Positions 1 to 5,671 of a DNA stretch of 5,705 bases are shown here, one piece after another. Below the pieces are notes generated by a model that worked only from the letters and a program-made list of their open reading frames with translations, searched no databases and was not told where the DNA came from. The stretch comes from JBEGTT01 sp041179245 (GTDB taxonomy: Bacteria; Pseudomonadota; Gammaproteobacteria; Burkholderiales; Rhodocyclaceae), in assembly GCA_041179245.1 (NCBI GenBank), contig JBEGTT010000107.1, positions 1 through 5,705 on the forward strand. Direction: 5' to 3'. Position 1 is the stretch's first letter. Each line of letters begins with the position of its first letter. The position numbers were made by a program, and so were the translations under genes.

Positions 1-2507
1 TCCAGCGCCGGGCGCAGGAGGTCATCGACCGTTGTTGGCAGCTCGGCGCCAACAATCCGATTTTGTCGATTCACGACGTCGGCGCCGGCGGCGTCTCCAA
101 CGCCCTGCCGGAACTGGCCCACTCGGGCGGCGTCGGCGCCATTTTCGACCTGCGCAAGGTGCCGACCGAAGAGCCGGGTATGTCGCCGGCCGAAATTTGG
201 TCCAACGAATCGCAGGAACGCTACGTGCTGGCCATTCCACCGAACCGCATCGCCGAATTCCAGGCCATGTGCGAGCGTGAGCGCTGCCCGTTTGCCGTGG
301 TTGGCGAGGCGACTGGCGATGGTCATCTGACGGTAACTGACGCGCATTTCGGCGTTAATCCGGTCGATATGGAAATGGAAGCGCTGCTCGGCAAGCCGCC
401 GCGCATGACGCGGGACGTCAAGCATGAGCCGGAAACCTTTGTTTCCTTCGACGCCACCGCCATCGAATTGAAAGATGCCGCCTATCGCCTGATGCGTCTG
501 CCGACCATCGCCGACAAGACTTTCCTGATCTCGATCGGCGACCGTTCGGTCGGCGGCATGACCGCCCGCGACCAGATGGTCGGCCCGTGGCAGGTGCCGG
601 TGGCCGACGTCGCGGTGACGACGATGGGCTATCAGGGCTACCTCGGCGAAGCCTTCGCCATGGGCGAGCGCACCCCGCTCGCCGTCTTCGACGCGCCGGC
701 TTCCGGCCGCATGGCCATTGGCGAGGCGCTGACCAACCTGGCCGCGGCCGATATCGGCGAACTCGGCAAGGTCAAGCTGTCGGCCAACTGGATGGCGCCG
801 TGTGGCGTGCCGGGTGAAGATGCCCGCCTATTCGATACCGTCGAGGCGGTCTCCGACCTTTGCAAGGCCATTGGCGTGTCGATTCCGGTGGGCAAGGATT
901 CGCTGTCGATGCGCACTGCTTGGGAAGATCAGGGTGTCAAGAAACAGGTGGTTTCGCCGCTTTCCCTGGTCATCACTTCCTTTGCGGCGGTCGACGACGT
1001 ACGCAAGACCAAAACCCCGCAACTGGCCGTCGATCAGGGCGAAACCGAGCTCCTGCTGCTCGATCTCGGCAAGAATCGCCTCGGTGGCTCCTGTCTGGCG
1101 CAGGTCTACAACGCCACCGGCAGCGATGCGCCGGACGTTGACGATCCGGCCAAGCTCAAGGGCTTGTTCGATGCGGTGCAAAAACTCAACCGCGACGGCC
1201 TGCTGCTCGCCTACCACGACCGTTCCGACGGTGGCTTGTTTACCGCCGCCTGCGAAATGGCCTTCGCCAGCCGCCGTGGCGTTTCGCTTGATCTCGACGG
1301 TATCTGCTATGACGCCGGTGCCGGCGATGTCGACGGTTCGGAAAAGCTGACCAATTTGCTGGCCGGCCGCGATTTCGAGAACATCGTCCGTGCCTTGTTC
1401 AATGAAGAGCTCGGGGCGCTGATCCAGATTCGCCGTGCCGACCGCGAAAAGGTCACGCCCATCCTGCGTGCCTTGCGCGTGCCTTACCATTTCGTCGGCC
1501 ACATGAACGAATGGGATGAAATCCGCGTCACCCGCAATGCCAAGCGCGTGTTGCGCGAGAAGCGCGTCGACCTGCAACGCGCCTGGTCGGAAACCAGCTA
1601 CCAGATGCAGGCCATGCGTGACAATCCGAGCTGCGCCCAGCAGGAATTCGACCGCATCCTCGACGTTGCCGATCCCGGCCTGACGCCGAAGCTGACGTTC
1701 GATCCACAGGATGATTTCACCAAGGTTTATACGCAACTCAGTGGCCGTCCGCGCGTCGCCATCCTGCGTGAGCAGGGTGTCAACAGCCATTACGAAATGG
1801 CCGCCGCCTTCGACAAGGCCGGTTTCGCCTCGGTCGACGTGCATATGAGCGACATTCTCGCCGGCCGCGTCAGCCTCAAGGACTTCAAGGGCTTGGTCGC
1901 CTGTGGCGGCTTCTCCTACGGCGACGTGCTCGGCGCCGGCCTCGGCTGGGCCCGGACCATCCTGATGCACGACGGCTGCCGCGACGAATTCGCCGCCTTC
2001 TTCCAGCGCAAGGACACCTTCGCCCTCGGCGTCTGCAACGGCTGCCAGATGATGAGCGCGCTCAAGTCCATTATTCCAGGCGCCGAACACTGGCCGGCCT
2101 TCCGCCGGAACAAGGTCGAGCAGTTCGAAGCGCGCTTCGTGATGGCCGAAATCCTCGATTCGCCGTCGATCTTCTTCGCTGGCATGGAAGGCTCGCAGGT
2201 GCCCATCGTCGTGTCGCATGGCGAGGGCAGGGCGGTCTTCGACAATGCCGACGACAAGGCCAAGGTGCTGTCAGCCGTGCGCTACGTCGACAACAAGGGC
2301 GAGCCCACCGAAGTCTATCCCTACAACCCGAACGGTTCGCCGAATGGCCTGACCGCCGTGACCACGGCCGATGGCCGCTTCACGATCATGATGCCGCACC
2401 CGGAACGCGTCTTCCGCACCGTTCAGATGTCCTGGCACCCGGAAAACTGGGGCGAAGATTCGCCGTGGCTGCGCATGTTCCGCAACGCGCGGCGCTGGGT
2501 TGGATAG
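1..2507 (+). CDS. purL: Phosphoribosylformylglycinamidine synthase, C-terminal 834 residues (5' end outside window)
   Basis: Fourth step of de novo purine synthesis in the cytoplasm: ATP-dependent conversion of FGAR plus glutamine to FGAM. The reading frame is open from base 3, beginning QRRAQEVIDRCW, and ends at TAG 2505-2507. The first ATP-binding/catalytic half carries SIHDVGAGG near 66-92 and the NESQERY motif near 204-224. The second, pseudo-symmetric half carries LGGSCLAQV near 1080-1106 and HDRSDGG at 1215-1235. The C-terminal glutamine amidotransferase domain starts near 1747 (RPRVAILREQGVNS). Its nucleophile Cys is at 2034-2036 in GVCNGCQ, and its His and Glu are at 2397-2399 and 2403-2405 in PHPER. 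The fused amidotransferase identifies the large single-chain PurL of proteobacteria, not the PurLQS form. Full-length family members have about 1,300 residues, so roughly 450-500 are missing on the left. No frameshift is seen and the active-site residues are intact. Confidence 0.98.
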   Translation, partial: QRRAQEVIDRCWQLGANNPILSIHDVGAGGVSNALPELAHSGGVGAIFDLRKVPTEEPGMSPAEIWSNESQERYVLAIPPNRIAEFQAMCERERCPFAVVGEATGDGHLTVTDAHFGVNPVDMEMEALLGKPPRMTRDVKHEPETFVSFDATAIELKDAAYRLMRLPTIADKTFLISIGDRSVGGMTARDQMVGPWQVPVADVAVTTMGYQGYLGEAFAMGERTPLAVFDAPASGRMAIGEALTNLAAADIGELGKVKLSANWMAPCGVPGEDARLFDTVEAVSDLCKAIGVSIPVGKDSLSMRTAWEDQGVKKQVVSPLSLVITSFAAVDDVRKTKTPQLAVDQGETELLLLDLGKNRLGGSCLAQVYNATGSDAPDVDDPAKLKGLFDAVQKLNRDGLLLAYHDRSDGGLFTAACEMAFASRRGVSLDLDGICYDAGAGDVDGSEKLTNLLAGRDFENIVRALFNEELGALIQIRRADREKVTPILRALRVPYHFVGHMNEWDEIRVTRNAKRVLREKRVDLQRAWSETSYQMQAMRDNPSCAQQEFDRILDVADPGLTPKLTFDPQDDFTKVYTQLSGRPRVAILREQGVNSHYEMAAAFDKAGFASVDVHMSDILAGRVSLKDFKGLVACGGFSYGDVLGAGLGWARTILMHDGCRDEFAAFFQRKDTFALGVCNGCQMMSALKSIIPGAEHWPAFRRNKVEQFEARFVMAEILDSPSIFFAGMEGSQVPIVVSHGEGRAVFDNADDKAKVLSAVRYVDNKGEPTEVYPYNPNGSPNGLTAVTTADGRFTIMMPHPERVFRTVQMSWHPENWGEDSPWLRMFRNARRWVG

Positions 2508-2546
2508 GTTGGGTAATTAGCTAGGCTAAATTTTCTGGAGAAAAAG

Positions 2547-3167
2547 ATGCGTGCAGTGCTTGTAGCAAATCCCAAGGGTGGGGCGGGTAAAACCACGCTG
2601 TCGACCAATTTGGCCGGCTACTTTGCCAGTCAGGGGCAGAAAGTTACCCTGTGTGACTTGGATCGCCAGCAGTCAGCGTTGCGCTGGTTGGCGTTTCGTG
2701 ACGCAAACTTGGCACCGATTGCCGGTTATTTTGGCGGTAACTCGGTCATGTTGAATTTGCCGAAAGAGGATGATTGGTGCGTGCTGGATGCGCCTGCGGG
2801 TCTGCAAGGTTACAAGCTAAGCGATTACATTCGTTCAGTCGATAAAGTCATCGTACCGCTGGCCGCCTCAATTTTTGATATGGCGGCAACGGAGGATTTT
2901 CTGAATACCTTGCGTCAGGATTTACGTGGGAAAAAAGCGACGGTTGGTATTGTGGTCATGCGGGTTGATCCGCGCACCAAGGCCGCAGCGATGCTGGAAG
3001 AATTTTTGAAGCACTTCGATGTGCCAATCATTGGGTATATCCGCAACACGCAGAACTACCTGAACGTGGCGGCTGCGGGGGCTAGTATTTTTGATACGTC
3101 ACGTGCGAAACATCGCCGTGATATAGAGCAGTGGCAAGGAATTGTGGATTGGTTGGAAAAGCCCTGA
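2547..3167 (+). CDS. Orphan ParA/MinD-family ATPase (small form)
   Basis: A 206-residue deviant Walker ATPase of the ParA/MinD family. These proteins dimerise on ATP, usually bind DNA or membrane, and position plasmids, chromosomes or protein complexes. The P-loop is KGGAGKTT at residues 10-17, including the signature Lys10. The switch region DLDRQQSA is at 37-44, and a Walker B-like strand, VLDAPAG, is at 79-85. A basic patch, SRAKHRR (185-191), lies where ParA proteins often contact DNA, though that role is inferred. There is no N-terminal helix-turn-helix, so it resembles small type Ib or McdA-like proteins. The ATG follows a GGAGA site (2537-2541) at good spacing, and the stop is TGA. It begins 39 nt after purL with no convincing terminator between, so read-through from purL is possible. 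No ParB or other partner gene is next to it, and its cargo is unknown. Base composition is clearly lower in GC than purL. Confidence 0.9.
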   Translation: MRAVLVANPKGGAGKTTLSTNLAGYFASQGQKVTLCDLDRQQSALRWLAFRDANLAPIAGYFGGNSVMLNLPKEDDWCVLDAPAGLQGYKLSDYIRSVDKVIVPLAASIFDMAATEDFLNTLRQDLRGKKATVGIVVMRVDPRTKAAAMLEEFLKHFDVPIIGYIRNTQNYLNVAAAGASIFDTSRAKHRRDIEQWQGIVDWLEKP

Positions 3168-3174
3168 TTCGCTG

Positions 3175-3221
3175 AAAAAATCCCCTCGGTAGTGGGCAAC
3201 TGACCTCGGGGATTGTTTCTT
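3175..3221. terminator. Bidirectional intrinsic terminator between convergent genes
   Basis: A 7-bp outer stem pairs AATCCCC (3179-3185) with GGGGATT (3208-3214). After a 2x2 internal loop, an inner stem pairs GGT and AGT (3188-3193) with ACT and ACC (3199-3205), with one bulged G, around the loop GGGCA. The plus strand continues TTGTTTCTT past the stem, and on the minus strand the hairpin is followed by six T's (complement of A 3175-3180). It begins 8 nt after the parA stop and ends over the stop codon of the minus-strand gene, so it can serve both. The minus-strand side has the better T-run. The structure was folded by eye. Confidence 0.82.
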
Positions 3222-4368
3222 AAAACGACTCTTCGGCAATTGACTGTAGCGAACGAACGACCCGTTGCAATTTGGTATCAATTTCAGCAGCACCGATACC
3301 AATAGCCGCTACCTCGTGACGCAGTTCAACCAGTAAACCAATCAATTCACCTTCTTGCGACGGCGTTAGTCCAAAGTGGATAAAGGCACGTTCAAAGCTT
3401 TGGATTACTCGGTTGACCGCGCTTTGTCCCTCCTCTTGACGGACATGTTGTTGATCTCGAAGTTCGGAGGTCATTTCTAAAATCTCACTCAGGGCAAAAC
3501 GAATACCACTTTGTTTGCGCCGGTTATCCTGTTCAATCATCAAGGAAGCCACCCGTGCATGGGCGCCTTCAGCCAGCATCGCCACATTGTCGCGAATCCG
3601 CCCGCGTTGCTCGTTGTCATCAGGAACATCGTTCATCAGGATAGAGGCGAATTCGTAATTGATGACCATCCGCGTACGAAACTCAAAAATCCGCCCAACA
3701 CCGTGTAACTTGTTCATGACTTCGCCGTCAGCAATGGGGTTACCACCCGGTGTGCTTTCAACGAAATGTTCTTCACTGCCGCCACGAAGTTGAACCGCAC
3801 CCGCCAAACCATACTGTGACAATGACGCAATCACTTCCTTCGCAACTTCTTGGGAAGAAGCGCAGCTAAAACATTTGCTCAAGAACTGTAAAACCACCCC
3901 CAGCTCGCCCATGCTGGTCATCGCGGTCATCGCAACCTGCTGGGCGTAATTAGCTTGTTGCTTGAACGAAGAGCGTTCGCTGGCCAGGCGGTAAGTGGTG
4001 CGCAATTGCCGGTGTAAACCCACTAGATCAACTGGCTGCACCATTACTTCGTCACACCCAGCCGCGTGAGCGGCATCTATTTGCTCAGTGCTTGCCCCAT
4101 TCGCCAGAATCAAAATTATGTGGGTGTCGTGTAGTTGGTTTTCGTCTTTGATGTCACGGCAAAAATCAATCACGGCATTTTCGCCACCACCATCACCAAT
4201 ATCTGACCCCAAAATCAGGATGGCGGGTGGCTTTTCACTCAACAAGGAGACGCACGACATGGCGTCTGGAAAACAACGCACAGCAAAAGATTCAGACAAA
4301 ACAGACTCGCAACTATCACGAAAATCTGCATTGGCATCGGTAATGTAAAGCAGGGGTAAATCGTCCAA
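3220..4368 (-). CDS. Pseudo-receiver (REC-like) protein with GAF-like middle and helical C-terminus
   Basis: A 382-residue, probably cytoplasmic signalling protein. Residues 5-125 have the alternating strand/helix pattern of a response-regulator receiver domain: LLYITDAN at strand 1, PAILILGSD at strand 3, HIILILA at strand 4 and VMVQPVDL at strand 5. By hand alignment the catalytic positions are changed: Thr10 for the first acidic residue (Asp11 is kept), Gly54 at the phospho-Asp position with Asp56 two residues later, Leu88 for Thr/Ser, and Gln111 for the invariant Lys. Normal phosphorylation is therefore unlikely. Residues about 155-280 look GAF-like (GLAGAVQLR, then RMVINYEFASILMND), a weak call. 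Residues 283-382 are mostly helical and may form a coiled coil. No HTH, kinase, GGDEF or EAL motif is visible. The start is TTG 4368-4366 behind GGAGGA with 6 nt spacing; a TTG at 4431 would add 21 residues without a good ribosome site. The stop is TAA. It converges on parA and diverges from the methyltransferase gene. Ligand and partner are unknown. Confidence 0.8.
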   Translation of the reverse strand: MDDLPLLYITDANADFRDSCESVLSESFAVRCFPDAMSCVSLLSEKPPAILILGSDIGDGGGENAVIDFCRDIKDENQLHDTHIILILANGASTEQIDAAHAAGCDEVMVQPVDLVGLHRQLRTTYRLASERSSFKQQANYAQQVAMTAMTSMGELGVVLQFLSKCFSCASSQEVAKEVIASLSQYGLAGAVQLRGGSEEHFVESTPGGNPIADGEVMNKLHGVGRIFEFRTRMVINYEFASILMNDVPDDNEQRGRIRDNVAMLAEGAHARVASLMIEQDNRRKQSGIRFALSEILEMTSELRDQQHVRQEEGQSAVNRVIQSFERAFIHFGLTPSQEGELIGLLVELRHEVAAIGIGAAEIDTKLQRVVRSLQSIAEESF

Positions 4369-4447
4369 AATGTCTCCTCCGATTTTGCTTAAATTTCTGC
4401 CTAAATTTCGTTTTGGATTCGTTTTTATCAAGCACGGCTCTTATACA
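4369..4447. promoter_or_regulatory. Divergent intergenic region, presumed to hold two promoters
   Basis: This AT-rich spacer separates the start of the pseudo-receiver gene (minus) from that of the methyltransferase gene (plus), so both promoters must lie in or near it. On the plus strand TACAAT (4444-4449) matches a sigma-70 -10 box at 5 of 6 positions, but the only -35 candidate (TTTTTA, 4422-4427) is poor. On the minus strand TTGATA, near 4427-4432, resembles a -35 box without a good -10. No promoter can be assigned firmly. Confidence 0.35.
4375..4380 (-). promoter_or_regulatory. Strong Shine-Dalgarno that fixes a TTG start
   Basis: Read on the minus strand, GGAGGA is followed by GACATT and then TTG (4368-4366), giving 6 nt of spacing. 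It is the best ribosome site for the pseudo-receiver gene and places the start just before the first strand of the receiver domain (MDDLPLLYIT). The upstream in-frame TTG at 4431 has only a GAG nearby. Confidence 0.8.
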
Positions 4448-5275
4448 ATGAATCGCAGCTTTTTTCCTCACCAACACGCAAATCAAGACCAGATGGAAGC
4501 ATACTCTTCACCAACTCAGCGCCTGCGGCAGTTATTCATTCCGATTTTGGCCCTGCTGATCGCTTTGCTGATTTCTTCGCTGACGGCGGGCACCCATTCG
4601 ATTCCGCTATTGTTAATAGCCAGCGGGGTGGCATTGACGTTGTCCCTGCTCATCAAAAACCCGTGGTGGTGGCATGTTTTTCACCTGAGCATCTTTCCGG
4701 CAGCCTCCTATTTTCTTACCTTGGCCTGGTCGCCAAGCACCTATTTATGGGCGTTTCTGGGGCTGATACTGGTTTTTGCCGGTGCCATCGTGTCGCGTGT
4801 ACCTCTGTACTTTTCTGGCGACAAACAAATCCAAGCATTAGCGGAACTGATTAAGCCGGAATACCAAACCTTGGTTGATCTGGGGGCGGGAATTGGTTCA
4901 GCGATTATTCCGTTAGCGCAACAATGTCCAAATCTGACCATCATCGCCTACGAAATAGCACCGCTGACCTATTTGGCTGGGCGGATTAGAACTCGCCACT
5001 TTGCCAATATCACTTGGAAACTAGAACGCTTTGAATCCGCTGAGCTTAGCCAAGCGGACATCGTGTATGCCTTTTTGTCGACTGAACCGATGCGCGAACT
5101 GTGGCAAAAAGCCAGTCAGGAAATGAAGTCAGGAAGCCTATTTATTAGTAATTCTTTCCCGGTACTCGATGTTGAACCGATGCAAGTTTTATTGGCTGAC
5201 ACGGTTCATCCGCTGTATGTCTATCACCCCAAAAGCGATTTTACCCAAACGACTTCCAGAGAATCGCCATCGTGA
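4448..5275 (+). CDS. Membrane-anchored class I SAM-dependent methyltransferase
   Basis: A 275-residue inner-membrane protein. Four hydrophobic helices lie at about residues 29-47, 51-69, 75-93 and 98-117. A soluble domain follows with the class I SAM-binding motif VDLGAGIGS at 143-151, an acidic strand-2 end YEIAP (Glu169) that would hold the SAM ribose, and ADIVYAFLS at 203-211, the usual motif IV area. The methyl acceptor cannot be told from sequence; related Rossmann methyltransferases act on proteins, lipids or small molecules. The start is uncertain. ATG 4448 is chosen, ATG 4493 (15 residues shorter) is about equally possible, and neither has a clear Shine-Dalgarno. An ATG at 4370 is also in frame but would lie across the ribosome site of the divergent gene. 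The stop is TGA 5273-5275. The gene diverges from the pseudo-receiver gene, and its last 35 nt overlap the end of the minus-strand small gene. Nothing looks broken. Confidence 0.82.
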   Translation: MNRSFFPHQHANQDQMEAYSSPTQRLRQLFIPILALLIALLISSLTAGTHSIPLLLIASGVALTLSLLIKNPWWWHVFHLSIFPAASYFLTLAWSPSTYLWAFLGLILVFAGAIVSRVPLYFSGDKQIQALAELIKPEYQTLVDLGAGIGSAIIPLAQQCPNLTIIAYEIAPLTYLAGRIRTRHFANITWKLERFESAELSQADIVYAFLSTEPMRELWQKASQEMKSGSLFISNSFPVLDVEPMQVLLADTVHPLYVYHPKSDFTQTTSRESPS

Positions 5276-5453
5276 AGGCCAAATTAAAACCAATCATCCA
5301 CTTCAATACGGCATTATCAATTTTTAGCGAAGCGATATCCGCTTTGGTGGCAGTTGTTTCACTGTTGAGTGCAACGGCAGCTTTGCGGGCTAAATCTTCA
5401 TTGACACCAATAGACCGAAATGCGTCGTACACCTCTGCAATCATCGTGCTCAT
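5241..5453 (-). CDS. Small membrane-tethered helical protein (DUF1640/CCDC90-like)
   Basis: A 70-residue protein. Residues 1-30 form an amphipathic helix-rich N-terminus (MIAEVYDAFRSIGVNEDLARKAA in parts), followed by a short coiled-coil-like stretch, ATKADIASLKIDNAVLKW (35-52), and a C-terminal membrane helix, WMIGFNLAFTMAILW (52-66). The order TKADI, then LK repeats, then KWMIG plus a membrane helix is typical of small bacterial proteins assigned to the DUF1640 group, whose role is not established. This one is shorter than most. The start is ATG 5453-5451, with GGAGG 6 nt upstream; a GTG two codons earlier abuts that site and is rejected. The stop TAA lies inside the last codons of the convergent methyltransferase gene, and no terminator is seen between them. 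The family assignment is from memory of the pattern and is moderate. Confidence 0.75.
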   Translation of the reverse strand: MSTMIAEVYDAFRSIGVNEDLARKAAVALNSETTATKADIASLKIDNAVLKWMIGFNLAFTMAILWKSFG

Positions 5454-5459
5454 CTTCAC

Positions 5460-5464
5460 CCTCC
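5460..5464 (-). promoter_or_regulatory. Shine-Dalgarno of the small membrane protein gene
   Basis: GGAGG read on the minus strand, 6 nt before ATG 5453-5451. It decides the start in favour of this ATG over the GTG at 5459, which directly touches the site. Confidence 0.75.
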
Positions 5465-5476
5465 CGTATCAATAAA

Positions 5477-5503
5477 ATCGTACCGTGTTGAATTGTATGC
5501 CAA
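5477..5503 (-). promoter_or_regulatory. Candidate sigma-70 promoter of the small membrane protein gene
   Basis: On the minus strand TTGGCA (5503-5498) matches the -35 consensus at 5 of 6 positions. TACGAT (5482-5477) matches the -10 at 4 of 6, but the spacer is only 15 nt. An alternative -10, TACAAT (5497-5492), matches 5 of 6 without a good -35. Either would give a short leader before the gene. Weak support. Confidence 0.25.
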
Positions 5504-5528
5504 CTAAGCGTTGATTTCGGCTGTGACC

Positions 5529-5558
5529 AAAAAACAACACTCTGCCGTGAAAGTGTTG
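5529..5558 (-). terminator. Terminator-like hairpin reading leftward, upstream of the small gene
   Basis: CAACACT (5535-5541) and AGTGTTG (5552-5558) form a perfect 7-bp stem around a 10-nt loop. On the minus strand the stem is followed directly by six T's (complement of A 5529-5534), the layout of an intrinsic terminator. The stem is only 3/7 GC, so it may be weak. It sits about 75 nt before the small gene's start, so it would either end leftward transcripts coming from the porin side or act within a leader. On the plus strand no T-run follows. Confidence 0.45.
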
Positions 5559-5569
5559 CTTGAAACCCT

Positions 5570-5591
5570 AATTGTGATTGCCAGCACAATT
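5570..5591. promoter_or_regulatory. CRP/FNR-family-like operator palindrome
   Basis: A 22-nt site with perfect 7-bp arms, AATTGTG (5570-5576) and CACAATT (5585-5591), separated by 8 nt. Its core reads TGTGA-N6-GCACA, matching the CRP consensus TGTGA-N6-TCACA at 9 of 10 positions. It lacks the TTGAT half-site of FNR. It is centred at 5580.5, about 91 nt before the porin-like start and 127 nt before the small gene's start, so it could act on either. The regulator is inferred from the consensus only. Confidence 0.5.
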
Positions 5592-5615
5592 TGCCTTCCC
5601 GTACATTGCGTCCCT

Positions 5616-5651
5616 ACTTGGACTTCCAAGTTGTATTTCCCAAGTTTTATT
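5616..5651 (+). repeat. Small hairpin and imperfect direct repeat in the porin leader
   Basis: ACTTGG (5616-5621) and CCAAGT (5626-5631) form a 6-bp stem with the tetraloop ACTT. The right arm is also part of an imperfect direct repeat: TTCCAAGTTGTATT (5624-5637) followed by TTCCCAAGTTTTATT (5637-5651), differing by one inserted C and one G/T change. It ends 7 nt before the porin ribosome site. It could be a leader structure or paired protein sites; the function is unknown. Confidence 0.4.
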
Positions 5652-5671
5652 CATATCTGGAGAAAATTACG

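Noticed and set aside
828..2219. Long minus-strand open frame (463 codons) within purL
   Set aside because: It lies opposite intact purL coding sequence with conserved catalytic motifs, and long antisense frames are expected in GC-rich codon patterns. No family features are seen.
2500..2529. Possible promoter for parA (TTGGAT at 2500-2505)
   Set aside because: No hexamer at suitable spacing matches a -10 box beyond 3 of 6 positions.
2517..2534. TTAGC-tag-GCTAA hairpin followed by TTTT between purL and parA
   Set aside because: The stem is only 5 bp with two G-C pairs and a 3-nt loop, too weak for a convincing terminator.
3511..3708. Plus-strand 65-codon frame opposite the pseudo-receiver gene
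   Set aside because: It is a shadow of the opposite strand with no ribosome site and no domain-like sequence.
5272..5475. Plus-strand 67-codon frame after the methyltransferase gene
   Set aside because: It is the complement of the small membrane protein gene, which has a good ribosome site and a family-like sequence.
5398..5589. Minus-strand 63-codon frame in the porin upstream region
   Set aside because: It runs in another frame through the small gene's start and the hairpin/palindrome region, has no Shine-Dalgarno, and its composition is not protein-like.
5454..5671. Possible riboswitch or tRNA in the long intergenic region
   Set aside because: Only short local hairpins are present; no cloverleaf or known riboswitch core could be recognised by eye.
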